The notes under the pieces: model-generated | Database searches by the model: none | Told to the model about the DNA's origin: nothing | Seen by the model: the letters and a program-made list of their open reading frames with translations, nothing else | Assembly: GCA_024643945.1 (NCBI GenBank) | Contig: JAHELX010000046.1 | Span: forward strand, 7,697 to 15,307 | Direction: 5' to 3' | From: Anaerolineales bacterium | GTDB taxonomy: Bacteria; Chloroflexota; Anaerolineae; 4572-78; NAK82 | Length of the DNA stretch: 7,611 bases | Translations under genes and position numbers: made by a program | In this document: positions 1-5,548 of the stretch, in pieces | How positions within the stretch are numbered: position 1 is the first letter of the stretch | Layout: the number at the start of each line of letters is the position of its first letter

Positions 1-414
1 GAAGCGATCCAGGGAGCGTGGCGCTGGCCCTCGGATGTAAGTGCCGTCATACTGAAATTGAGAACCATGGCAGGGGCAGATGAATTTGCCTTCCTGGTCT
101 CTCCAGGCATACAGACAGCCCAGATGAGTACAGACTTTATACAGAGCTGTTACACCTTGCTCGGACCGGGTCAGCCAGAACTTCACCTTGGGGTAGTTGA
201 CCGGCGGCGCCTCTACCGGCGGCAAGACCGATACCGGGCCTAAGGTGAAGACACCTCCGAATTCACCCTCTTTGAAGCGAGGCATAGAAAAGAGAAAGCC
301 AATGCCAGCCACATCAACCAGTAATATGCCTAGCGAGGCCAGCCAGGCATAGTTCAACAATTCACGCCGGGTCAGCTTTGGTTGTCCCTCTGCAGGAAGT
401 GTCGCTTCAGCCAT
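1..414 (-). CDS. Rieske [2Fe-2S] protein of a cytochrome bc/b6f-type complex, N-terminal part (runs off left edge)
   Basis: Electron-transfer subunit that takes electrons from quinol in a membrane cytochrome bc-type complex. The 138 visible residues show a short cytoplasmic N-terminus with a twin-arginine-like L-T-R-R-E-L-L motif (residues 14-20), one hydrophobic anchor (about 22-43), then the Rieske fold. Box I is CTHLGC (95-100) and box II is CPCHGSQF (113-120). By family knowledge C95, H97, C113 and H116 bind the cluster, C100 and C115 form the stabilising disulfide, and the Ser of HGS marks a high-potential, quinol-oxidising Rieske protein rather than a dioxygenase ferredoxin. The ATG at 414 is supported by AAGGAG (421-426), 6 nt upstream. 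The frame is open to position 1 and ends in the typical G-P-A-P-R run, so the C-terminus lies outside the window. A cytochrome b gene would be expected beyond the left edge, but this cannot be seen. Confidence 0.93.
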   Translation of the reverse strand, partial: MAEATLPAEGQPKLTRRELLNYAWLASLGILLVDVAGIGFLFSMPRFKEGEFGGVFTLGPVSVLPPVEAPPVNYPKVKFWLTRSEQGVTALYKVCTHLGCLYAWRDQEGKFICPCHGSQFQYDGTYIRGPAPRSLDRF

Positions 415-420
415 AAACTT

Positions 421-426
421 CTCCTT
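421..426 (-). promoter_or_regulatory. Ribosome binding site of the Rieske gene
   Basis: On the minus strand this reads AAGGAG, a strong Shine-Dalgarno match, 6 nt before the ATG at 414. It fixes the start of the Rieske gene, whose 3' end is outside the window. Confidence 0.85.
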
Positions 427-544
427 AATCGAATTATCGGCATTGGGGAGCTGTAGGCGTTTAACTTAAGACAAGAATCACACCCATAAGGGCGAGTCTG
501 ATTTATCAGAATTACCTTGAGCGGGTTACCAGCTTTTCATATCA

Positions 545-550
545 ATTATA
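545..550 (-). promoter_or_regulatory. Candidate -10 element for the Rieske gene
   Basis: The minus strand reads TATAAT, a perfect -10 hexamer in an AT-rich patch. No good -35 lies 16-18 bp upstream; the nearest TTGACA (558-563) is only 7 bp away and cannot pair with it. If used, the 5' leader would be about 125 nt. This is a weak call from the hexamer alone. Confidence 0.3.
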
Positions 551-719
551 CCTATTTTGTCAAAATTTTCCAGTCTTGCAGGAGCGATTTTACGGATGAT
601 TTCCGGCAGGTCAGAGGGTGAGACGGGGATGATATACAGTCACCCAAACGAGTGAGAGGGTAGGTGATAAGGGAAATGGATGGTGAGCCTCAAGACTCGG
701 AAATTTCGGATAGGTTGAG

Positions 720-725
720 TATAAT
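720..725 (+). promoter_or_regulatory. Candidate -10 element for the sugar-dehydrogenase lipoprotein gene
   Basis: A perfect TATAAT hexamer whose last base is 39 nt before the ATG at 765. A start near 731 would give a leader of about 34 nt carrying AGGAA (754-758). The -35 position (about 697-702, TCGGAA) does not match consensus, so an activator or a non-standard sigma factor could be needed. Confidence 0.4.
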
Positions 726-764
726 GATTGAAGAGCTACTGAATATCCTCAACAGGAACGGAGA

Positions 765-2186
765 ATGATTACAAACCACCGTTTTTCTTGTCACCTGGTC
801 TTGATTAGCTTATGCGTCCTGGTCGCAGCTTGTAGCCCCGCGGTGAGTCCAACATCTCCTCCGGGCTCGGCGCTCTCTCCATCCACCCCTTTAGCCCGCT
901 CCACCCTGACCTTGACTTCCGGTCCTTCCGCCACGCCTACGCCAATGACTATGCCGACCCTGACTCCCACAACCGGGCTGCCGGAGACCGCCCCGGCTGA
1001 GCACGCCTCCCCTACCGCCCAGGTGGTCAGCCCGACATGGACACCCTCGGCGGAGTCAGCTCCCACCACACCTCCTACTCCCACGCTTGCCTTACCTGCC
1101 TTTCCACCGGGCATTGCCCTGGAGCCGGCCTTTAGCGGGTTCCAGGCACCGGTTTACGTCGCGCATGCTGGGGAAGACTCATCGGGGGCCTCTAGGTTAT
1201 TCGTTGTTGAAAAGGGCGGGCGCATTTACCTGGTGGAGAATGGCGTCGTGCAACCCACACCTTTCCTCGATATCACCGGCCGGGTGGGCTCCGAAGGGAG
1301 CGAGCAGGGCCTTCTTAGCGTCGCCTTTCCGCCCGACTTCACTGCCAGTGGACTCTTCTACGTTGACTACACTGACCTGCGTGGTGACACGGTCATCGCC
1401 CGCTACCGGCAGCTGGCAGGGGATTCGCGCCAGGCTGATCCCAACAGTGAGCAAAAGATCCTCCAGATTGAGCAACCGGCTGCCAATCACAATGGCGGTC
1501 AGCTTCAATTTGGTCCCGATGGCTATTTATATATCGGAATGGGCGACGGCGGCCGGGCGGGCGATCCGTGGGGCAACGCCCAAAACCCGGACGTGCTGTT
1601 GGGCAAGTTGCTGCGCATCAGCGTAACGGGAGCCGAAACCTACACAATTCCTGGTGATAATCCCTTCCTCGGCCGGCCTGACGCCCGCCCCGAAATTTGG
1701 GCGTTGGGAGTGCGTAATCCCTGGCGCTTTGCCTTCGATCGGGCTGGGGGCGATCTTTACATTGCTGACGTCGGCCAGAACCAGTACGAAGAGGTAGACG
1801 CCCAGCCTGCCGCCAGCCCGGGTGGGGAGAATTATGGGTGGAACATGATGGAAGCCAGCCATTGCTTTGAGCCAGCCGCCGGCTGTGACTCTGCTGGACT
1901 GGTTGCGCCGGTAGCTGAATATGATCACACTCAGGGATGCTCCATCACTGGTGGTTACGTATACCGGGGAACTCGCTACCCCCAGATGGCGGGTGTCTAC
2001 TTTTTCGGCGACTTCTGTTCAGGCAATATTTGGGGGCTGAGACAAGAAGCGTCCAGTGAATGGAATATGGCGCTGCTGCTCAACACTGGTGTGAGTATCA
2101 GCTCCTTTGGCGAAGACGCGGCTGGGGAAATTTACGTCGTCGGTTATCGTGATGGCATTATCTACCATCTGGTGGCTACGCCTTAA
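765..2186 (+). CDS. Lipoprotein PQQ-dependent sugar dehydrogenase (glucose/sorbosone dehydrogenase family, YliI-like)
   Basis: Predicted extracytoplasmic, membrane-anchored aldose dehydrogenase; family members oxidise sugars to lactones with PQQ, but the substrate cannot be read from sequence. A hydrophobic signal peptide ends in lipobox L-V-A-A-C, giving lipid-modified Cys23. Residues 24-112 are a low-complexity Pro/Ser/Thr linker, probably a wall or surface spacer. The six-bladed propeller domain fills about 118-471. Family hallmarks are GSEQGLLSVAFPPDF (178-192), NHNGGQLQFGPDGYLYIGMG (241-260; H242 is the likely catalytic base), LGVRNPWRFAFD (314-325), ADVGQNQYEEVD (334-345), GGENYGWN (353-360) and SITGGYVYRG (393-402). 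Four domain cysteines (367, 374, 392, 418) could form disulfides. The ATG at 765 has AGGAA 6 nt upstream. The gene appears monocistronic: its neighbour 104 bp downstream has its own promoter. A PQQ source is not visible here. Confidence 0.9.
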   Translation: MITNHRFSCHLVLISLCVLVAACSPAVSPTSPPGSALSPSTPLARSTLTLTSGPSATPTPMTMPTLTPTTGLPETAPAEHASPTAQVVSPTWTPSAESAPTTPPTPTLALPAFPPGIALEPAFSGFQAPVYVAHAGEDSSGASRLFVVEKGGRIYLVENGVVQPTPFLDITGRVGSEGSEQGLLSVAFPPDFTASGLFYVDYTDLRGDTVIARYRQLAGDSRQADPNSEQKILQIEQPAANHNGGQLQFGPDGYLYIGMGDGGRAGDPWGNAQNPDVLLGKLLRISVTGAETYTIPGDNPFLGRPDARPEIWALGVRNPWRFAFDRAGGDLYIADVGQNQYEEVDAQPAASPGGENYGWNMMEASHCFEPAAGCDSAGLVAPVAEYDHTQGCSITGGYVYRGTRYPQMAGVYFFGDFCSGNIWGLRQEASSEWNMALLLNTGVSISSFGEDAAGEIYVVGYRDGIIYHLVATP

Positions 2187-2222
2187 GTCGGTGCGGGGAA
2201 ACAGTATACCAGCATATGGAAA

Positions 2223-2251
2223 TTGGCGCTCTCATTGAGCTGTGATAGAAT
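2223..2251 (+). promoter_or_regulatory. Sigma-70-type promoter of the secreted beta-sandwich protein gene
   Basis: -35 TTGGCG (2223-2228), a 17-bp spacer, and -10 TAGAAT (2246-2251) with an extended-10 TG at 2243-2244. Transcription would begin near 2258, giving a leader of about 33 nt that carries AGGAG (2279-2283), 7 nt before the ATG at 2291. Spacing and hexamers together make this one of the better promoters in the window. It indicates that the gene is not simply read through from the upstream dehydrogenase. Confidence 0.6.
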
Positions 2252-2290
2252 ACACAATAGTCGGTAAGCATATTTAACAGGAGTAATATC

Positions 2291-3151
2291 ATGAAAGGCC
2301 GGATCATCTCCAACCTGGCTCGTCATGCGCGAGCCCTGGCTGCGTTTGCGCTAGCTTTGACCGCCCTGGTGTTGCTCCTGAGCGCCTGGAGCAACCTCAG
2401 GATGGTCGCGGCACGAGAACCGGCAGCCCCTCAGCCGGACGGCGCCAACTTCTCCCTTTCCAGCACCAGCCTGATGACCTACTACATCTACTTGCCTTTT
2501 ATCGCCCGCCCATACCGCGTCTACTTGCCTTTTATCTCCTACTCCCCTATCGTCTTCTCTGATGACTTCAGCAGCCCGGATAGCGGTTGGCCAACAGGAA
2601 AGGCAGCAGGGCAGGAATGTTATTTCGAGTACCTGAATGGCCATTATCAGGTTAAAGTTGAAGAGGATGGCGAACGCTGTATCATCCCTAACTTCAATAT
2701 TCCTAAGCAAGTCAACGGCACCTTCAACGTGAAAGTGCGCCGTACCTCGGATGAAGATCGGCATATGCTTTACGGCTTAATCTTCGGCGCAGGAGCTGAT
2801 GCCATTGACTATCGCTGGGGGCTGGAGGTATATCCCAATGAAGATCCAGCCTGTGACGACAAACCTTTTTACTGGCTTTATGCCTTAGTAGATGGCGATA
2901 GTGAGTATTTCGAAAGCAGGTGTACCGACTCAATTGATAGAGACCAAAATGATTGGAATGAGTTGAAAGTCGTTCGCAACGGGACGAGAATCGACATCTA
3001 CATCAATGGTGAGCACAAAGGGAGCTACACCGACGCTGACTACTTGCTGAACGAAGGCTATACGCTCCTGGAAGTTGTCTCAGCGAGCGATGATAACATT
3101 GAGGTGGAATTTGATGACTTTATCGTCTCACGTAGCACACAACTGCCCTGA
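2291..3151 (+). CDS. Exported protein with a doubled Y-L-P-F-I motif and a predicted concanavalin-like (LamG / 3-keto-disaccharide-hydrolase-like) domain
   Basis: The function is not known. The 286-residue protein starts with a basic stretch and a long hydrophobic segment (about 15-33), read as a signal peptide with possible cleavage after V-A-A (39-41), or else as an anchor. Then come a flexible segment and two copies of Y-L-P-F-I (67-71 and 78-82), exactly 11 residues apart. From about 88 onward the pattern (VFSDDFSSPDSGWP, alternating beta-strands, then DWNELKVVRNGTRIDIYING at 221-240 and a closing FDDFIVS at 274-280) resembles the concanavalin-type jelly-roll of LamG/DUF1080-like domains, which commonly bind or process carbohydrate. 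Four cysteines (110, 130, 188, 211) fit two disulfides in an exported protein. No catalytic residues could be assigned. The ATG is fixed by AGGAG 7 nt upstream. A sugar-related role beside the dehydrogenase is only suggestive. Confidence 0.8.
   Translation: MKGRIISNLARHARALAAFALALTALVLLLSAWSNLRMVAAREPAAPQPDGANFSLSSTSLMTYYIYLPFIARPYRVYLPFISYSPIVFSDDFSSPDSGWPTGKAAGQECYFEYLNGHYQVKVEEDGERCIIPNFNIPKQVNGTFNVKVRRTSDEDRHMLYGLIFGAGADAIDYRWGLEVYPNEDPACDDKPFYWLYALVDGDSEYFESRCTDSIDRDQNDWNELKVVRNGTRIDIYINGEHKGSYTDADYLLNEGYTLLEVVSASDDNIEVEFDDFIVSRSTQLP
2487..2536 (+). repeat. Two 17-bp perfect direct repeats encoding the doubled Y-L-P-F-I motif
   Basis: The 17-mer TCTACTTGCCTTTTATC occurs at 2487-2503 and again at 2520-2536, offset by 33 bp (11 codons), in the same reading frame. 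The bases between the copies are not repeated. It looks like either a recent in-frame duplication of a short motif or repeat slippage. Confidence 0.9.
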
Positions 3152-3184
3152 GTAACCAGTGCCCTGTCAAGGCTAACCCATAGG

Positions 3185-3197
3185 TCCCCTTTGGGGA
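3185..3197. terminator. Small hairpin between converging genes, doubtful terminator
   Basis: TCCCC-TTT-GGGGA forms a 5-bp stem with a 3-nt loop in the 57-bp gap between two convergent genes. There is no T-run on either strand after the stem, so intrinsic termination is unproven. Its position is the main argument for it. Confidence 0.25.
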
Positions 3198-3208
3198 ATT
3201 GATATGAT

Positions 3209-4060
3209 TTAAACGATCACCCGCGGGTACAAGCGCGCCCCGAGCAATACCAGGCAAGCCGTTGCCGCCAGCAAGATTCCGAAATCCAACCCCAGCCCGT
3301 AGACACTTGCCCCTCCGGCTAGCATCAGTGTCCTCAGTGCGTCCACCTCATATGTCAAGGGGTTGATGCGTGAAATTATCTGCAACCAACCCGGCATAAT
3401 CGAGATAGGATAGATCGCGTTGCTGGCAAAGAATAACGGCATAGTCAGTATTTGCCCGATGCCCATAAAGCGTTCGCGGGTCTTGACCAGACAAGCAATG
3501 ATCAGCGAGAAGGTGGAGAAAAACGCTGCGCCCAGGACCACGACGAGCAGTACACCTGCCAGTGCCAGCGGATTCCAGTTGATCTTCACGCCTAGCAGCA
3601 ATGCCAGCACGTAGATGATGACCGCCTGGGCCAGACCGCGCACGCCGGCTGACAGCGCCTTGCCCAAAACCAGGGCGGTACGTGGCGTGGGGCTGACCAG
3701 GAATTTGTGAACGATCCCCAGGTCGCGTTCCCAAATGATGGCGATGCCGTAAAAGATAGAAATGAACAGAACGCTCTGGGCTAAAATGCCAGGGGCCATG
3801 AAGTCGATGTAGCTCAGATTACCGGTCGGGATAGCCCGTACCCGGGTGAACACCTGCCCAAATACCAGCAGCCACAAAGCCGGCTGCACGGCACGCGTGA
3901 TAAGTTCGGTCGGATCGTGGCGCAGTTTACGGACTTCCAGTTCGGCAATCACCAGCGTCTTATCCACAAAATCGATGAAAGCGCCCAGCAGAGTGGCCGG
4001 GTGCGGCAGGGTTGAGCTAGCCAAGTCGGCGAGCCGTGCGCCGTGTTCTTGATGTGTCAC
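3209..4060 (-). CDS. ABC-2 type exporter permease (DrrB-like)
   Basis: Membrane partner of the ATPase encoded just upstream; together they would export a drug-like or lipid-like compound. I start it at the GTG at 4060 because AGGAGG (4069-4074) lies 8 nt before it. This gives 283 residues, normal for the family. An ATG at 4138 is in frame but lies deeper inside the ATPase gene and has no comparable support. About six membrane segments are visible (roughly 56-72, 87-110, 138-158, 164-190, 200-220, 256-275). The ABC-2 hallmarks are the cytoplasmic loop W-E-R-D-L-G-I (110-116) leading to F-L-V-S-P-T-P-R (120-127), and the R-I-N-P-L-T-Y segment (231-237) before the last helix. It overlaps the ATPase gene by 44 nt, implying translational coupling. 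The substrate cannot be inferred. Confidence 0.9.
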   Translation of the reverse strand: MTHQEHGARLADLASSTLPHPATLLGAFIDFVDKTLVIAELEVRKLRHDPTELITRAVQPALWLLVFGQVFTRVRAIPTGNLSYIDFMAPGILAQSVLFISIFYGIAIIWERDLGIVHKFLVSPTPRTALVLGKALSAGVRGLAQAVIIYVLALLLGVKINWNPLALAGVLLVVVLGAAFFSTFSLIIACLVKTRERFMGIGQILTMPLFFASNAIYPISIMPGWLQIISRINPLTYEVDALRTLMLAGGASVYGLGLDFGILLAATACLVLLGARLYPRVIV

Positions 4061-4814
4061 GGAAAGTTCCTCCTGAATCCAATTCGTCGCCCGTAAAATG
4101 AATGAATACATCGTCCAGGCTGGCACCATTTCCCCCAATGGCCGCCTTCAGCTCGGCGGGCGTGCCGATGGCGACTATCTTGCCCAAATGCATGATGGCT
4201 ATCCGCCTGCACAGACCCTCGGCTTCCTCCATCATGTGTGTGGTCAAAAAAATCGTCGTGCCATAGTCGCGGCGTAACTGTTCGATGTGTTCCCACACTG
4301 TTCTGCGTGCCCCTGGGTCCAGCCCCACCGTCGGTTCGTCCAGAAACAGAACGCGGGGCCGGTGTAGCATGGATTGGGCGATCTCCAACCGACGGATCAT
4401 ACCGCCCGAATACTCGCGCACTAACTTATCGGCCGAGTCGGCCAACCCCATAAAGGCCAGCGCCGCACGCACGCGGGCTCTCCGCTCGGCCCGCGGAATG
4501 TCGTACAGTTTGGCAAAAATCAACAGGTTCTCATAGCCACTCAGCGTGCCATCCGCCGAGAGAAGCTGCGGTACATATCCGATGACACGGCGCACATCGG
4601 CCGCGTGACGAGCGATATCAAAGCCAGCCACCTGTGCATTTCCTGAAGTGGGCGGCAGCAGCGTGGTCAACATCTTGATGGTCGTGGTCTTACCGGCCCC
4701 GTTAGGGCCCAACAGGCCGAACACCTCGCCGGCTTCGATGGAAAACGTTACACTGTCAACAGCGGTCAGCGCGCCAAAGCGACGGGTGAGCGCTTGTGTT
4801 TCCAGGATTGCCAT
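4017..4814 (-). CDS. ABC transporter ATPase (DrrA/CcmA-type exporter)
   Basis: Cytoplasmic ATP-hydrolysing subunit, 265 residues. Walker A is GPNGAGKTT (36-44), Q-loop Q83, signature YSGGM (135-139), Walker B VLFLDEP (155-161), D-loop GLDP (164-167) and switch H193. The region after the core, G-A-S-L-D-D-V-F (230-237) and then F-T-G (240-242), is the C-terminal extension typical of DrrA-type drug-export ATPases. The last 14 or so codons are overlapped by the permease start, and the tail they encode is Arg-rich (T-R-R-T-A-R-R-L-G), a side effect of dual coding or a genuine contact tail. The ATG at 4814 has GAGGT (4821-4825) 6 nt upstream. It follows the MarR stop by only 12 nt, so the genes share a transcript. 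All catalytic motifs are intact. Confidence 0.94.
   Translation of the reverse strand: MAILETQALTRRFGALTAVDSVTFSIEAGEVFGLLGPNGAGKTTTIKMLTTLLPPTSGNAQVAGFDIARHAADVRRVIGYVPQLLSADGTLSGYENLLIFAKLYDIPRAERRARVRAALAFMGLADSADKLVREYSGGMIRRLEIAQSMLHRPRVLFLDEPTVGLDPGARRTVWEHIEQLRRDYGTTIFLTTHMMEEAEGLCRRIAIMHLGKIVAIGTPAELKAAIGGNGASLDDVFIHFTGDELDSGGTFRDTSRTRRTARRLG
4069..4074 (-). promoter_or_regulatory. Ribosome binding site of the permease, inside the ATPase gene
   Basis: The minus strand reads AGGAGG, the strongest Shine-Dalgarno sequence in the window, 8 nt before GTG 4060. It decides the permease start and lies inside the coding region of the ATPase. Confidence 0.8.
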
Positions 4815-4826
4815 TGGGTTACCTCG

Positions 4827-5282
4827 TTATTGCGATTCCGTCTCTCGACCTGGCATGAAGATGGGCCGCAAGGCTTGCATAGCAGTAACGACCGTGGCTC
4901 GCTTGGCTGCCGAGAGCGCTGCTACCCGCTGTGATAGGTGAGCCTGAGTAGCCTCACGCGCCGACTGCCACGTGGTCTGCCCCAACGGGGTTAGCCTGAG
5001 AGTCACGCGGCGACGGTCGCTGGGGGAGGTCTCGCGAGTTACAAGTTGACGCGTCACCAGTCCATCCACCATCTTCGACATAGAAGGCAAGGTCAGCCCA
5101 ATATGCTCGGCTACATCCGACAACGATGCCCCTTCGTGGCGGCTCAAGTACGCCAGGGTGCGAAATTGCGGTACCGAAAGATCGGGCGTGCGGTGGCTGC
5201 GCATCTCGGCCCGGATAGCCCGCATAATGAGTGGCACAACTTCCAATACATCGCGGGCGCATTCATCAGACGAGACAGACAT
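4827..5282 (-). CDS. MarR-family transcriptional regulator
   Basis: Dimeric winged-helix repressor, 151 residues. An N-terminal dimerisation helix (about 8-30) is followed by S-V-P-Q-F-R-T-L-A-Y-L (36-46). The helix-turn-helix is SLSDVAEHIGLTLPSMSKMV (53-72), the wing is T-S-P-S-D-R-R-R-V-T-L (85-95), with the conserved Asp/Arg of MarR wings at D89 and R90-R92, and a C-terminal helix (about 102-140) closes the dimer. First gene of an operon with the ATPase (12-nt gap) and permease. By family precedent it most likely represses this operon and is released by a small ligand related to the exported compound. The ATG at 5282 has AAGG (5291-5294) 8 nt upstream, and a near-consensus promoter with TTAG/CTAA inverted repeats lies before it. 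Confidence 0.94.
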   Translation of the reverse strand: MSVSSDECARDVLEVVPLIMRAIRAEMRSHRTPDLSVPQFRTLAYLSRHEGASLSDVAEHIGLTLPSMSKMVDGLVTRQLVTRETSPSDRRRVTLRLTPLGQTTWQSAREATQAHLSQRVAALSAAKRATVVTAMQALRPIFMPGRETESQ

Positions 5283-5296
5283 ATTACTTTCCTTTT

Positions 5297-5316
5297 CTAA
5301 TAGTTTTAGTTTCTAA
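5297..5316. promoter_or_regulatory. Overlapping TTAG/CTAA inverted repeats, candidate MarR operator
   Basis: The plus strand reads CTAA-N5-TTAG-N3-CTAA (5297-5300, 5306-5309, 5313-5316), two inverted repeats sharing the middle arm. They sit at the predicted transcription start of the marR operon and touch the -10. The TTAG...CTAA half-sites resemble the SlyA consensus (TTAGCAAGCTAA), though with a 3-bp instead of a 4-bp centre. Autorepression is the inferred role. Confidence 0.45.
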
Positions 5317-5344
5317 GTATATACCTGATGTGGTCGTCTGTCAA
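5316..5344 (-). promoter_or_regulatory. Near-consensus sigma-70 promoter of the marR-ABC operon
   Basis: On the minus strand: -35 TTGACA (5339-5344, perfect), a 17-bp spacer, and -10 TATACT (5316-5321, five of six). Transcription should start near 5309, giving a leader of about 27 nt. Such a strong core promoter is what one expects of an operon held off by a repressor. Confidence 0.8.
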
Positions 5345-5383
5345 ATCGAAGCGGCCCACCCCCTGCAGGTGGAGGCGGCCGTT

Positions 5384-5408
5384 CCCCTCTCCCTCACAGG
5401 GAGAGGGG
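5384..5408. repeat. Perfect 11-bp hairpin of a probable dispersed repeat family
   Basis: CCCCTCTCCCT (5384-5394), a 3-nt loop CAC, then AGGGAGAGGGG (5398-5408). It continues into CTGGGGGAGAGGG (5409-5421), a partial echo of the right arm. From memory, C-rich elements of this style are scattered in many bacterial genomes, often between genes; copy number here cannot be checked. It lies between two divergent promoters and could insulate them or end stray transcripts, but it lacks a T-run. Confidence 0.7.
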
Positions 5409-5423
5409 CTGGGGGAGAGGGTT

Positions 5424-5485
5424 CTTAACAACTTCCTAACAATTTCTTAAGGCTGGCTTTAGCTCGGCTTAAGCCAGGGTTAAGG
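5424..5485 (+). promoter_or_regulatory. Six-copy, 11-bp-phased heptamer array: likely PhoB/PhoP/OmpR-family response-regulator site
   Basis: Heptamers start at 5424, 5435, 5446, 5457, 5468 and 5479, exactly 11 bp apart: CTTAACA, CCTAACA, CTTAAGG, CTTTAGC, CTTAAGC, GTTAAGG. Positions 3 (T) and 5 (A) never vary; the 4-bp spacers (actt, attt, ctgg, tcgg, cagg) are unrelated. Direct repeats at 11-bp intervals are the signature of head-to-tail OmpR/PhoB-family dimers. The TTAACA cores match known Bacillus PhoP and cyanobacterial Pho-box motifs. The last copy overlaps the -35 region of the exporter promoter, the usual place for activation. Confidence 0.75.
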
Positions 5486-5511
5486 ACAGCCCTTACTTCT
5501 TCCGATATAAT
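5483..5511 (+). promoter_or_regulatory. Promoter of the MacB-type exporter operon
   Basis: -10 TATAAT (5506-5511) is perfect. With a 17-bp spacer the -35 is AGGACA (5483-5488), matching consensus only in its last four bases, and it overlaps the sixth heptamer of the upstream array. A weak -35 covered by an activator site is the classic response-regulator-dependent layout. The predicted start is near 5518. Confidence 0.65.
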
Positions 5512-5522
5512 GGAATAGAATT

Positions 5523-5548
5523 GGGAGCCTGTGGAATCCCAGGTTCCC
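5523..5548 (+). promoter_or_regulatory. Leader hairpin 1 of the MacB-type operon
   Basis: GGGAGCCTG (5523-5531) pairs with CAGGTTCCC (5540-5548), 9 bp with one G-U pair. Two more inner G-C pairs form if one U is bulged, leaving an AAU loop. It lies at the very 5' end of the predicted mRNA, so it may protect the transcript or act in leader control. Confidence 0.55.

Larger units (their letters stand above)
427..764. other. Divergent intergenic spacer, no gene seen
   Basis: This spacer separates the leftward Rieske gene from the rightward lipoprotein gene. No convincing coding frame, RNA gene or transposon end was found. It is visibly AT-richer around 530-570, where a minus-strand TATAAT (545-550) is the best -10 candidate for the Rieske gene. 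A plus-strand TATAAT (720-725) is the best -10 for the lipoprotein gene. A loose inverted repeat, GGGTGA (616-621) with TCACCC (640-645), lies in the middle and has no assigned role. Confidence 0.6.

Noticed and set aside
58..243. Short plus-strand open frame opposite the Rieske gene
   Set aside because: The opposite strand encodes CTHLGC and CPCHGSQF in frame; the plus frame has no recognisable content.
461..470. TTAACTTAAG resembling one unit of the heptamer array
   Set aside because: No second copy is found 11 bp to either side, so it is a single chance match.
545..563. Minus-strand TTGACA and TATAAT close together as a promoter
   Set aside because: Only 7 bp separate them; a sigma-70 promoter needs about 17. 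Only the TATAAT was kept, as a weak -10 candidate.
616..645. GGGTGA/TCACCC inverted repeat in the divergent spacer
   Set aside because: Arms of 6 bp with an 18-bp gap are expected by chance in such a spacer; no promoter overlaps it.
1087..1626. Plus-strand open frame in another phase within the sugar-dehydrogenase gene
   Set aside because: The overlapping frame carries all family motifs of the dehydrogenase; this one has none and no ribosome binding site.
4061..4138. Upstream ATG start (4138) for the ABC-2 permease, adding 26 residues
   Set aside because: It would extend the overlap with the ATPase gene to 122 nt; the GTG at 4060 has a perfect AGGAGG at ideal spacing and gives the usual family length.
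5424..5485. The phased repeats as a CRISPR or iteron array
   Set aside because: Units of 7 bp with 4-bp spacers are far too short for CRISPR, and there is no replication gene or AT-rich unwinding region; the position at a promoter explains them better.
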